The notes under the pieces: generated by a model | Databases searched by the model: none | Told to the model about the DNA's origin: nothing | The model's input: only the letters and a program-made list of their open reading frames with translations | Source: CAZLXG01 sp964563585 | GTDB taxonomy: Bacteria > Bacteroidota > Bacteroidia > Flavobacteriales > Flavobacteriaceae | Reading direction: 5' to 3' | Assembly: GCA_964563585.1 (NCBI GenBank) | Contig: CAZLXG010000060.1 | Location: forward strand, 1-13,510 | Length of the DNA stretch: 13,510 nt | Made by a program: the position numbers and the translations under genes | Shown: positions 7,517 to 13,510 of the stretch, piece by piece | Layout of the letters: every line of letters starts with the position of its first letter | Numbering within the stretch: position 1 is the first letter of the stretch

Positions 7517-8086
7517 ATGCATCGCCATTTTATGATTTTTAAGCCATATGGCTATTTAAGCCAGTTTATGAGTAATGCTAGTAAACAGCAATCAAAAAAG
7601 TTTTTAGGAGATTTATATGACTTTCCTGAGGGAAGTATGGCTATTGGTCGATTAGATGAAAAATCAGAAGGTTTATTGCTCATTACTACCGACGGAAAAA
7701 CGAGTGCTTTTATAAATAGCAAAAAAGTAGAAAAAGAATATTATGCACAAGTAGATGGCGATATTTCTGCGGAAGCCATAAATAAATTAAAAGCAGGTGT
7801 GGAGATAGGTTTTGATGGAGGAAAGTATCAAACTAAACCTTGTGAAGTTTTTAAATTGAATACAATTCCAGAATTACCAATACGTTCACGAAAAATTAGA
7901 GACGATAGACACGGGCCAACATCTTGGGTGTCTATTACCTTAAACGAAGGCAAATTTAGACAAGTGCGAAAAATGACTTCCGCAGTTGGTTATCCTACTT
8001 TGCGTTTAGTACGTGTTCGTATAGATTCAATTAAAATTGACGTTATGCAAGTTGGCAATGTTATTGAAGTAGAATCCTTCTTCTAA
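7517..8086 (+). CDS. rluE: RluE-like 23S rRNA pseudouridine synthase (RsuA family)
   Basis: The 189-residue enzyme belongs to the RsuA/RluB/E/F family, which converts specific uridines in rRNA to pseudouridine. The catalytic block MAIGRLDEKSEGLLLITTDG (41-60) has the active-site Asp47. The C-terminal block EGKFRQVRKMTSAVGYPTLRLVRVRI is the second family signature. There is no N-terminal S4 domain, which with the short length points to the RluE type. The ATG at 7517 gives the expected MHRHFMIFKPYGYLSQF start, with the A-rich upstream typical of the phylum. It follows topB by 59 bp and may be partly co-transcribed with it. Its stop codon overlaps the stop of the convergent membrane-protein gene by 4 bp, leaving no room for a terminator in between. 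The exact target uridine is inferred from the family. Confidence 0.9.
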   Translation: MHRHFMIFKPYGYLSQFMSNASKQQSKKFLGDLYDFPEGSMAIGRLDEKSEGLLLITTDGKTSAFINSKKVEKEYYAQVDGDISAEAINKLKAGVEIGFDGGKYQTKPCEVFKLNTIPELPIRSRKIRDDRHGPTSWVSITLNEGKFRQVRKMTSAVGYPTLRLVRVRIDSIKIDVMQVGNVIEVESFF

Positions 8087-8718
8087 ACTTCTAATTTTTT
8101 AAGTTCTGTGTAATTTCGGTTTAGGCGTTTTAATAAAAATCCGTAAATGAGTTTGTAAAAAAGCCATATTATAACTATAAAAATCGAGATAAAAATAGCG
8201 AGGACTATTGTGGTTATAATTATTTCTGCGTTGCTAAAATGTTCTGTTTTTTGTGCTAATTCTGGGTCGTTATGAAATGTATAATAAAGAACGATTAATA
8301 AAGAAACACCAGCCATAATTAAATTAAAAAGCACATAAGACTTTATGATTTTTCGAGTTTTTAAAATGCTTTCCATTAATTTTTTTGCACTATCTGTAAC
8401 TGATATTGACTTATAAGATTTAAATAACAAATAAATGAATAATAATATAACGGTATAACTTAATATAGTAAGACCATTAAATAGAATGTTATTACTATAA
8501 ATTTCGTTCAAATGGGCATTATATTCGTCAGAAGTGAAGTAGGGTATTGTGTTTATAAGTATCCAAAAAACAAGTTCAGCTATACTTATATAAAATAAAG
8601 TCTTAACAATTGAAGACGATTTTTTAAGTAGCATTGGATAAATATCTTTTGCTGATAATTTTTTGTGACTCGAATCCTGTTTGTTCCAGTCTTTTTTTAA
8701 TAATTCTAATTCATCCAT
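8083..8718 (-). CDS. four-helix membrane protein encoded with an ECF sigma factor, possible regulator
   Basis: I do not recognise a named family for this 211-residue protein. About 37 N-terminal residues (MDELELLKKDWNK...) are polar and charged. Four hydrophobic segments follow at roughly 38-58, 78-99, 125-147 and 165-187, and then a basic tail (KRLNRNYTELKK). Its gene begins 4 bp after the stop of the sigma-factor gene on the same strand, so the two are very likely an operon. That position is where Bacteroidota often place an anti-sigma factor, and a cytosolic N-terminal helix could hold the sigma factor at the membrane. This is inference from context: no zinc-finger anti-sigma motif is visible. 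The 3' end overlaps rluE by 4 bp on the opposite strand. Confidence 0.8.
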   Translation of the reverse strand: MDELELLKKDWNKQDSSHKKLSAKDIYPMLLKKSSSIVKTLFYISIAELVFWILINTIPYFTSDEYNAHLNEIYSNNILFNGLTILSYTVILLFIYLLFKSYKSISVTDSAKKLMESILKTRKIIKSYVLFNLIMAGVSLLIVLYYTFHNDPELAQKTEHFSNAEIIITTIVLAIFISIFIVIIWLFYKLIYGFLLKRLNRNYTELKKLEV

Positions 8719-8722
8719 AGTA

Positions 8723-9217
8723 TTACGGATTTAATATGGTTCTAAGTTTATTTTTAATGCGGTTCATTTTCACTCGCGCATTAACTTCGCTTATACCCAT
8801 AGTTTCACTTATTTCTTTATAATTCTTATCTTCTAAATATAAAAAGACAAGAGCTTTTTCAATATCGTTTAATTGATGTACTGCTTTATATAGTACTTTT
8901 AATTGCTCCTCTTCAGTATCATCATAATCTTCCGCTTTCATTTTAAATGCTACACCTTCAAAATCTTGTGTGGTTACACGACGTTTTGATTTTCGGTAAA
9001 GTGTAATTGCAGTATTTAACCCAACCCGATACATCCATGTGCTAAATTTTGCATCACCACGAAACTTAGGAAATGCTTTCCAAAGTTGTATGGTTATTTC
9101 TTGAAATAAATCATTATGTGCATCATAATTATTGGTGTACAAACGACACACTTTATGCACAATATTCTGATGCTTTTCAAGTAGTTCTACAAAATTATGT
9201 TCTAGTTCTTTATTCAA
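8723..9217 (-). CDS. ECF-type RNA polymerase sigma factor (sigma-70 family)
   Basis: The 164-residue protein has the two-domain layout of extracytoplasmic-function sigma factors. Region 2 spans about 19-77: DLFQEITIQLWKAF at 36-49 is the core-binding part, and FSTWMYRVGLNTAI at 58-71 is the promoter-melting and -10 recognition part. Region 4 spans about 115-162, with the helix-turn-helix YKEISETMGISEVNARVKMNRIKNKL. It would direct RNA polymerase to a specific regulon, probably controlled by the membrane protein encoded 4 bp downstream. The start is TTG at 9217: the frame has a stop a short way upstream, no ATG precedes region 2, and MNKELEHNFVELLEKHQNIV fits the expected length. No TAnnTTTG box is visible upstream, so the operon may use another promoter type, perhaps its own sigma factor. 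Confidence 0.9.
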   Translation of the reverse strand: MNKELEHNFVELLEKHQNIVHKVCRLYTNNYDAHNDLFQEITIQLWKAFPKFRGDAKFSTWMYRVGLNTAITLYRKSKRRVTTQDFEGVAFKMKAEDYDDTEEEQLKVLYKAVHQLNDIEKALVFLYLEDKNYKEISETMGISEVNARVKMNRIKNKLRTILNP

Positions 9218-9620
9218 TCTTGATGGGTTAGTTACTTTATAAGTAGCTTAAACTTTAAAAATGTTACAGATTTTATGAATTTTTATTTTAAAAGTAATCA
9301 TAGATAAGTAAAATAAATCATGAATTTTTAGTATTATTTCTTATGATTTTTATTTGAAAATTTGAAGTTTATATGGAGTGTTATTTTATTGATAAATTCG
9401 TGTTTATATTTTTATGTTTTATAAGATGAAAAATACAGTAGAGCGGAAGCTTTTAAAATATTAGGAAAGCCCTTTTTATAAAAATAATGACTAACTATTT
9501 TAAAGTTTATGAAAAATTGCTGCTTTTTGTTAATTTTTAAAACTAATTAAAGTTGTAATTTATATGAAATAATTTAAATATATGATTATTAGTGTTTTAA
9601 ATATAATCAATAGATTTTGT
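9218..9620. other. AT-rich intergenic region, no gene found
   Basis: This 403-bp stretch separates the YhhN-like gene from the sigma operon, both on the minus strand, and must contain the operon's upstream region. I find no minus-strand TAnnTTTG, no convincing coding frame and no RNA gene. Its only conspicuous local features are TTTTTATAAAAA at 9473-9484 and a slightly GC-richer patch near 9441-9472. The stem AATC-ATAGA / TCTAT-GATT around 9604-9627 overlaps the YhhN-like stop codon and could be a weak end-of-transcript hairpin. Confidence 0.6.
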
Positions 9621-10298
9621 CTATGATTGCTTTTTTAGTCCTAAAACAATAAATAACTGAGCAATTGAGTAAGTTAGCATAATACTAATACCTGAATGAG
9701 ATAATGGTTCATGAAACTTATTTAAAGCTAATAAACTATCCGAAGTTATAAAAAATAATGCACCTAAAAAAACAAATATAAAACTAACTTTTGATACACT
9801 TCCCTGTCGTAAAAAGGCTGTAAATGCCATTAGTAAAATGGTCGACATATATACTATGACAGGAATTAATAAATCTCCCAATCCGTCTTTCAAGATATAA
9901 AAAATAATTGATGCAAAAATTAATAAAATCGCAATAAATATAGGTGCTTTTTTTGATGATTTTTTCTGTTTTAAAAACACAATAATGTACATAATATGTG
10001 CGGTTAAAAATGCCAGTAATCCGCTCATGAAAAAGTTAGCAGAAACATCAACAAACATTAAAAGCACATCGCCTAATAATGAAAATATTAAAGCTAATAA
10101 AGTAAGATATTTTGTTTTTGCATTTAGGTGTTTGCTATGTTTCCAAAAAAATAAAATTAAAGAAATTAAAATAGCAGGTTTAGTTGCATAACGATATGTT
10201 ATTAAGCTTTCATAGTTAGCACAAATTAAATCAGCAATAACAATAATTATAAAAATAATGGAAAAGGACTTTTCTGTTTTGGTTAGCATAATATTCAT
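9621..10298 (-). CDS. YhhN/TMEM86-family membrane protein (lysoplasmalogenase-like)
   Basis: The 225-residue protein has about eight hydrophobic segments and family blocks in the right order: TKPAILISL, LIFSLLGDVLLMF (about 70-82), FFMSGLLAFLTAHIMYII, PVIVYMSTILLMAFTAF, GALFFITSDSLLALNKF (about 179-195) and MLTYSIAQLFIVLG. Conserved polar residues (GD, AH, SDS, TY..AQ) lie within membrane segments, as in YhhN. The mammalian member TMEM86B hydrolyses lysoplasmalogen; the bacterial substrate is unclear. The frame also opens at a TTG (10316), but a promoter box covers 10304-10311, so ATG 10298 is preferred. ATG 10289 (MLTKTEKSFS) is an equally reasonable start. No neighbour on the same strand is close enough to suggest an operon. 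Confidence 0.82.
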   Translation of the reverse strand: MNIMLTKTEKSFSIIFIIIVIADLICANYESLITYRYATKPAILISLILFFWKHSKHLNAKTKYLTLLALIFSLLGDVLLMFVDVSANFFMSGLLAFLTAHIMYIIVFLKQKKSSKKAPIFIAILLIFASIIFYILKDGLGDLLIPVIVYMSTILLMAFTAFLRQGSVSKVSFIFVFLGALFFITSDSLLALNKFHEPLSHSGISIMLTYSIAQLFIVLGLKKQS

Positions 10299-10303
10299 TT
10301 TAT

Positions 10304-10311
10304 CAAATATA
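10304..10311 (-). promoter_or_regulatory. putative -7 promoter element for the YhhN-like gene
   Basis: On the minus strand TATATTTG matches TAnnTTTG exactly and ends 5 bases before ATG 10298. The upstream TTG is 23 bases away, slightly beyond the usual spacing. If used, transcription would start at about the first ATG. Confidence 0.35.
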
Positions 10312-10419
10312 TTCAATTCATCATATAAATTTTACAATTCGGTTATTAATAGTTTCTAGTAAATGTGTTTTATCTCAATTTTGGGGTATCAATTAAAAAC
10401 GAACAAACTATCAATCAAA

Positions 10420-12573
10420 ATGAAAAAATTATTATTTATTTTAAGTTTTATTATTACAAATCAGTTTTTTGCACAAACTACTATTAACGGAAAAGTAACC
10501 AATGCTAAAGGAGTTGCTGTTATTGGCGCCAATGTTTATTTAGAAGGGACTTATGATGGAAGTACAACGGACGATAACGGTGTGTTTTCATTTACTACAA
10601 ATGAAACAGGAACACAAACTTTAAAAATCTCTTACATTTCTTATGAGGGATTTACAATGTTAGGAGATGTATCTTACATGAAAGACCTTGATATAAAAAT
10701 GCGTGAAGATGTTAACACGTTAGATGCAGTTGTGCTTTCCGCAGGAACGTTTCATGCAGGCGATAATAGTAAAGTAAATGCACTAAAACCGTTAGATGTG
10801 GTTACAACAGCAAGTGCTTTAGGTGATTTTGTTGGTGCATTACAAACATTACCAGGAACAACAACAGTAGCCGAAGACGGGCGTTTATTTGTGCGTGGAG
10901 GAGAAGCTGAGGAAACTCAAATTTTTATAGATGGTATTCGTGTGTTTACACCATATTCACCATCAGCAAATAATACACCAACACGTGGTCGTTATTCACC
11001 GTTTTTGTTTGATGGTATTACGTTCTCAACAGGTGGTTATTCTGCTGAGTATGGTCAAGCACTATCCAGTGTGTTGTTATTAAATACTATTAATGAGCCA
11101 GACCAAGAAAAAACAGATATTGGTATTATGAGTGTTGGTGCAACATTAGGTAATACTCAAAAATGGGAAAAAAGCTCAATAAGTGTAAATGCATCGTATA
11201 TTAATTTAGCACCTTATAACGCTATATTTTCTGATAGAAATGATTGGAAAAAACCTTTCGAAACCATTTCTGGGGAAACTGTATTTCGTAAAAAAACAAG
11301 CTCTGGGTTATTTAAACTTTACGGTGCTTTTGATACTACTAATTTTGAGTTGATACAAGAAGACATCAATAATCCTGATGGTGTGAATTTTAAAATGAAG
11401 AATAGCAATCTGTATTTCAATGGTTCATATCAAGGTGTTTTAAACAATAATTGGACTATGTTTAGTGGTTTTAGTTATACATATGGAAAGAATAGCATAA
11501 ATATTGATAATAGCGATATTAAAGACATAGAAAATTCAATACACATGAAGCTGAAATTTAAAAACAGAATTAGTAATCGTTTTAAACTGTATTTTGGTGC
11601 AGAATATTTTGCTACCGATTTTCTTGAACATTATGTAGATAACCTTATAAGTCCAGAAGGTTATGGTTATAACGATAATATTGCAGCAGCATTTGTTGAA
11701 GCAGATATTTTCTTATCAAAAAAGTTAGCTTTTAAAACAGGTTTACGTGCAGAATACAGCGAATTGTTTAGCGACTTTACAGTAGCTCCAAGGTTATCTT
11801 TAGCATATAAAACATCAGCTAAAAGTCAGTTGTCGTTAGCATACGGTAACTTTTATCAAAATCCGTCAAGTAATATTTTAAAGTATAATCAAGATTTAAA
11901 ACCACAAAACACATCACATTATATATTTAATTATCAATATAATGCTGATAGAAAGCTATTTAGAGCAGAAGCTTATTATAAAAAGTATGATAATTTAGTG
12001 AAGTATGATTCTGACTTTGCTAATTTTAATAGTAATTATAATAGCAACGGGAATGGTTATGCAAAAGGCATTGATTTCTTTTGGAGAGATAGCAAAAGTA
12101 TTAAAAGTGTTGATTATTGGATAAGTTATTCATTTTTAGATACTGAGCGTGATTACAAAAACTATAAAACTAAAGCGCAACCTAATTTTACAAATAAACA
12201 CAACTTATCAGTAGTTGGTAAATATTGGATTAACAATTGGAGAAGTCAAGTAGGGTTTAGTTATGCGTTTGCTTCGGGTAGAACATATACTAATCCGAAT
12301 CAAGCAGGGTTTTTAAATTCTAAAACAAAGCCTTATAATAGTATGAGTATAAATTGGGCGTATTTAATAAGCCCTCAAAAAATACTGTACGCATCTGTAA
12401 ATAATGTGTTAGGGTTTAAAAACATAAATGGATATCAGTATGCGAATACTCCAAATTTGAACGGTGATTTTGCACGACGTGCTTTACAACCAGCCGCAGA
12501 TCAGTTCTTTTTTATAGGATTCTTTTGGACGATTAGTGAGGATAAGAAAAGTAATCAATTGGATAATTTGTAG
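10420..12573 (+). CDS. TonB-dependent outer-membrane receptor with carboxypeptidase-like regulatory domain
   Basis: The 717-residue product is an outer-membrane gated channel that would import a scarce or large substrate using TonB energy. It has a signal peptide (MKKLLFILSFIITNQFFAQ, 1-19) and a carboxypeptidase-regulatory-like beta-sandwich at about 22-95 (INGKVTNAKGVAVIGANVYLEG...DDNGVFSF). The plug at about 100-225 includes LFVRGGEAEETQIFIDGIRV and GGYSAEYGQALSSVLLLNT. A barrel rich in alternating aromatic residues ends near FFFIGFFWTISEDKK. An in-frame ATG at 10363 exists, but ATG 10420 starts the signal peptide. No SusD-type lipoprotein follows, so this is not a classical SusCD glycan pair and the substrate is unknown. 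A hairpin lies 9 bp after the stop. The near-promoter CAATTTTG at 10376-10383 is one mismatch from consensus. Confidence 0.9.
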   Translation: MKKLLFILSFIITNQFFAQTTINGKVTNAKGVAVIGANVYLEGTYDGSTTDDNGVFSFTTNETGTQTLKISYISYEGFTMLGDVSYMKDLDIKMREDVNTLDAVVLSAGTFHAGDNSKVNALKPLDVVTTASALGDFVGALQTLPGTTTVAEDGRLFVRGGEAEETQIFIDGIRVFTPYSPSANNTPTRGRYSPFLFDGITFSTGGYSAEYGQALSSVLLLNTINEPDQEKTDIGIMSVGATLGNTQKWEKSSISVNASYINLAPYNAIFSDRNDWKKPFETISGETVFRKKTSSGLFKLYGAFDTTNFELIQEDINNPDGVNFKMKNSNLYFNGSYQGVLNNNWTMFSGFSYTYGKNSINIDNSDIKDIENSIHMKLKFKNRISNRFKLYFGAEYFATDFLEHYVDNLISPEGYGYNDNIAAAFVEADIFLSKKLAFKTGLRAEYSELFSDFTVAPRLSLAYKTSAKSQLSLAYGNFYQNPSSNILKYNQDLKPQNTSHYIFNYQYNADRKLFRAEAYYKKYDNLVKYDSDFANFNSNYNSNGNGYAKGIDFFWRDSKSIKSVDYWISYSFLDTERDYKNYKTKAQPNFTNKHNLSVVGKYWINNWRSQVGFSYAFASGRTYTNPNQAGFLNSKTKPYNSMSINWAYLISPQKILYASVNNVLGFKNINGYQYANTPNLNGDFARRALQPAADQFFFIGFFWTISEDKKSNQLDNL

Positions 12574-12582
12574 AAGAGGTTT

Positions 12583-12635
12583 GTTTAACTGGGCGGGGAC
12601 AAGCCTCCAGTTAAACGAAAGTCAGCTATTTTTTT
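12583..12635 (+). terminator. GC-rich hairpin with a downstream T-run between convergent genes
   Basis: GTTTAACTGG (12583-12592) and CCAGTTAAAC (12607-12616) are a perfect 10-bp inverted repeat around a 14-base GC-rich loop. Seven Ts follow at 12629-12635, 12 bases after the stem. A second short inverted repeat, GTCAG/CTGAC (12621-12625, 12636-12640), encloses the T-run. The position, 9 bp after the receptor stop, suits a terminator, but the distance to the Ts is longer than in a standard intrinsic one. Confidence 0.45.
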
Positions 12636-12672
12636 CTGACAAAGACAAGGTTAAATTGTTAGTAAGGTTGTA

Positions 12673-13095
12673 CTAATTATGTTCCTGTCTCCAAAAAAGA
12701 ACACCAATAATAGTTCCAAAAGCCATAGAAATAAGATGTGCTAAAATTAAAGCGCTATGGTCTTCACAAAAATCAATTATTAATTTACCTATATTGAACA
12801 CTATTATAGCAAGTGCAATACTTATTACTATAATTGTACCTGTAACTTCGTGAACTAGTTTTTTCTTTTTTTGAGTAATAAACAAATTTGCTGCCAAAAC
12901 ACCCCAAAAATAGGTAAGTACAAAAAAACCATTTTCGGTACCGTGTTTAATAATATTACTAATTGTTGGCTTTTTTGTAGCTGCTAAAAAAATATCGAAA
13001 GCAATTAGAAAAACAAACAATCCAATTAAAATATATTGCACACGTTTTGCAACTTTTGGATGATTTAAAAAATATGTATTTAAAGTTTTTAGCAT
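12673..13095 (-). CDS. small four-helix membrane protein, unrecognised family (paralogue of its upstream neighbour)
   Basis: I do not recognise this 140-residue protein. It has hydrophobic segments at about 21-39, 57-73, 83-105 and 115-133, a basic loop KKKK (76-79) after the second, and a C-terminus ending FWRQEHN. Two motifs recur in the gene just upstream: TYFWGVLAANLF (61-72) and GTIIGVLFWRQEH (127-139). The shared motifs, order and size point to an old tandem duplication. The genes are 9 bp apart on the same strand and should be co-transcribed, so the products may form a hetero-oligomer. There is no signal peptide or known catalytic motif. The ATG at 13095 is the natural start. Confidence 0.75.
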   Translation of the reverse strand: MLKTLNTYFLNHPKVAKRVQYILIGLFVFLIAFDIFLAATKKPTISNIIKHGTENGFFVLTYFWGVLAANLFITQKKKKLVHEVTGTIIVISIALAIIVFNIGKLIIDFCEDHSALILAHLISMAFGTIIGVLFWRQEHN

Positions 13096-13104
13096 ATTTA
13101 AATT

Positions 13105-13506
13105 CTAAAATGGGAAATCAATTTTATTTAAATGTTCTTGAGCCCAAAAAAAATGACCATATAGAACACCTGTAATTAATAATATAAGTTGGTAACGCCT
13201 TTTTAAAACGAATTTTTTATCAAGTTTTTTACCAAAATAAATAAGCAAAATTACTATTGCAATAAGTAGAATAGGAGGGATTATCCAATTTGAACCAAAA
13301 ACAGGGTTATAAGACCCTAAAAAGAAATGTCCGCCTAAAACTCCCCAAACAAATGTTATAAAATAGTATTTATTATATGCCCAACTTTTAATTATAAAGT
13401 TAACAGTATCATCTTCAATATTATTAAAATATAATAAAACATTAAGCATAATAAGAAAACCAATACTGCCAGCAACTACTATTTGTACTATTAGTTTTAT
13501 ATCCAT
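13105..13506 (-). CDS. small four-helix membrane protein, unrecognised family (first of a paralogous pair)
   Basis: This 133-residue protein has hydrophobic segments at about 7-27, 46-64, 73-92 and 103-120. It contains an internal echo: VWGVLGGHFFLGSYN in segment two (53-67) and ITGVLYGHFFWAQEH in segment four (111-125) share GVLxGHFF. A two-helix unit may therefore have been duplicated inside the protein as well as between genes. The C-terminus WAQEHLNKIDFPF matches WRQEH in the downstream neighbour. The intramembrane His residues in GHFF are unusual and could bind a metal or cofactor, but nothing proves that. Only 4 bases upstream of the ATG (13506) are in the window, so its promoter and any earlier operon gene are not visible. 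Confidence 0.75.
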   Translation of the reverse strand: MDIKLIVQIVVAGSIGFLIMLNVLLYFNNIEDDTVNFIIKSWAYNKYYFITFVWGVLGGHFFLGSYNPVFGSNWIIPPILLIAIVILLIYFGKKLDKKFVLKRRYQLILLITGVLYGHFFWAQEHLNKIDFPF

Positions 13507-13510
13507 AGTT

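Noticed and set aside
9426..9464. Twelve-codon plus-strand frame MKNTVERKLLKY in the 400-bp intergenic region
   Set aside because: Too short, and it lacks a promoter or conserved context; chance occurrence is likely.
10363..10419. Earlier in-frame ATG for the TonB-dependent receptor
   Set aside because: It would put 19 residues before a standard signal peptide; ATG 10420 has the A-rich upstream expected in this phylum.

Overview
The window is AT-rich chromosomal DNA that looks like a marine-type Flavobacteriaceae (Bacteroidota) genome. The evidence is the protein families (a secreted protein with the GIGT...GFLPPRMT module, a TonB-dependent receptor with a carboxypeptidase-like N-terminal domain, a flavobacterial RluE and a chromosomal topB), the A-rich start regions without clear Shine-Dalgarno sites, and several matches to the Bacteroidota -7 promoter element TAnnTTTG. 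I see no rRNA, tRNA, insertion sequence, CRISPR array or phage gene. Family calls come from reading motifs; no database search was possible.

Layout. 1-2157 (minus): a cyclophilin-type peptidyl-prolyl isomerase lipoprotein followed by an M3 peptidase lipoprotein cut by the left edge. 2162-3654 (plus): a NudL-like Nudix CoA pyrophosphatase, whose start codon is 4 bp from the divergent isomerase start, then a PlsC-like acyltransferase with unusual active-site motifs. 3711-4856 (minus): a secreted protein with a fibrinogen-like region. Its 5' leader is almost entirely a 9-bp tandem repeat, interrupted by a 100-N assembly gap. 5160-8086 (plus): topB and rluE. 8083-9217 (minus): an ECF sigma factor and a four-helix membrane protein, probably an operon and possibly a sigma/regulator pair. 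9218-9620 is a 400-bp AT-rich gap. 9621-10298 (minus): a YhhN/TMEM86-like membrane protein. 10420-12573 (plus): a TonB-dependent receptor followed by a GC-rich hairpin. 12673-13506 (minus): two adjacent small membrane proteins that appear to be diverged paralogues of an unrecognised family.

Most genes are housekeeping or envelope functions in small independent units, and no single pathway links them. The parts most worth a second look are the repeat-filled leader of the fibrinogen-like gene, a candidate locus for length variation, and the paralogous membrane pair sharing WGVL and FWxQEH motifs. Lesser points are the divergent acyltransferase motifs, the TTG starts of topB and the sigma factor, and promoter boxes lying directly against start codons.
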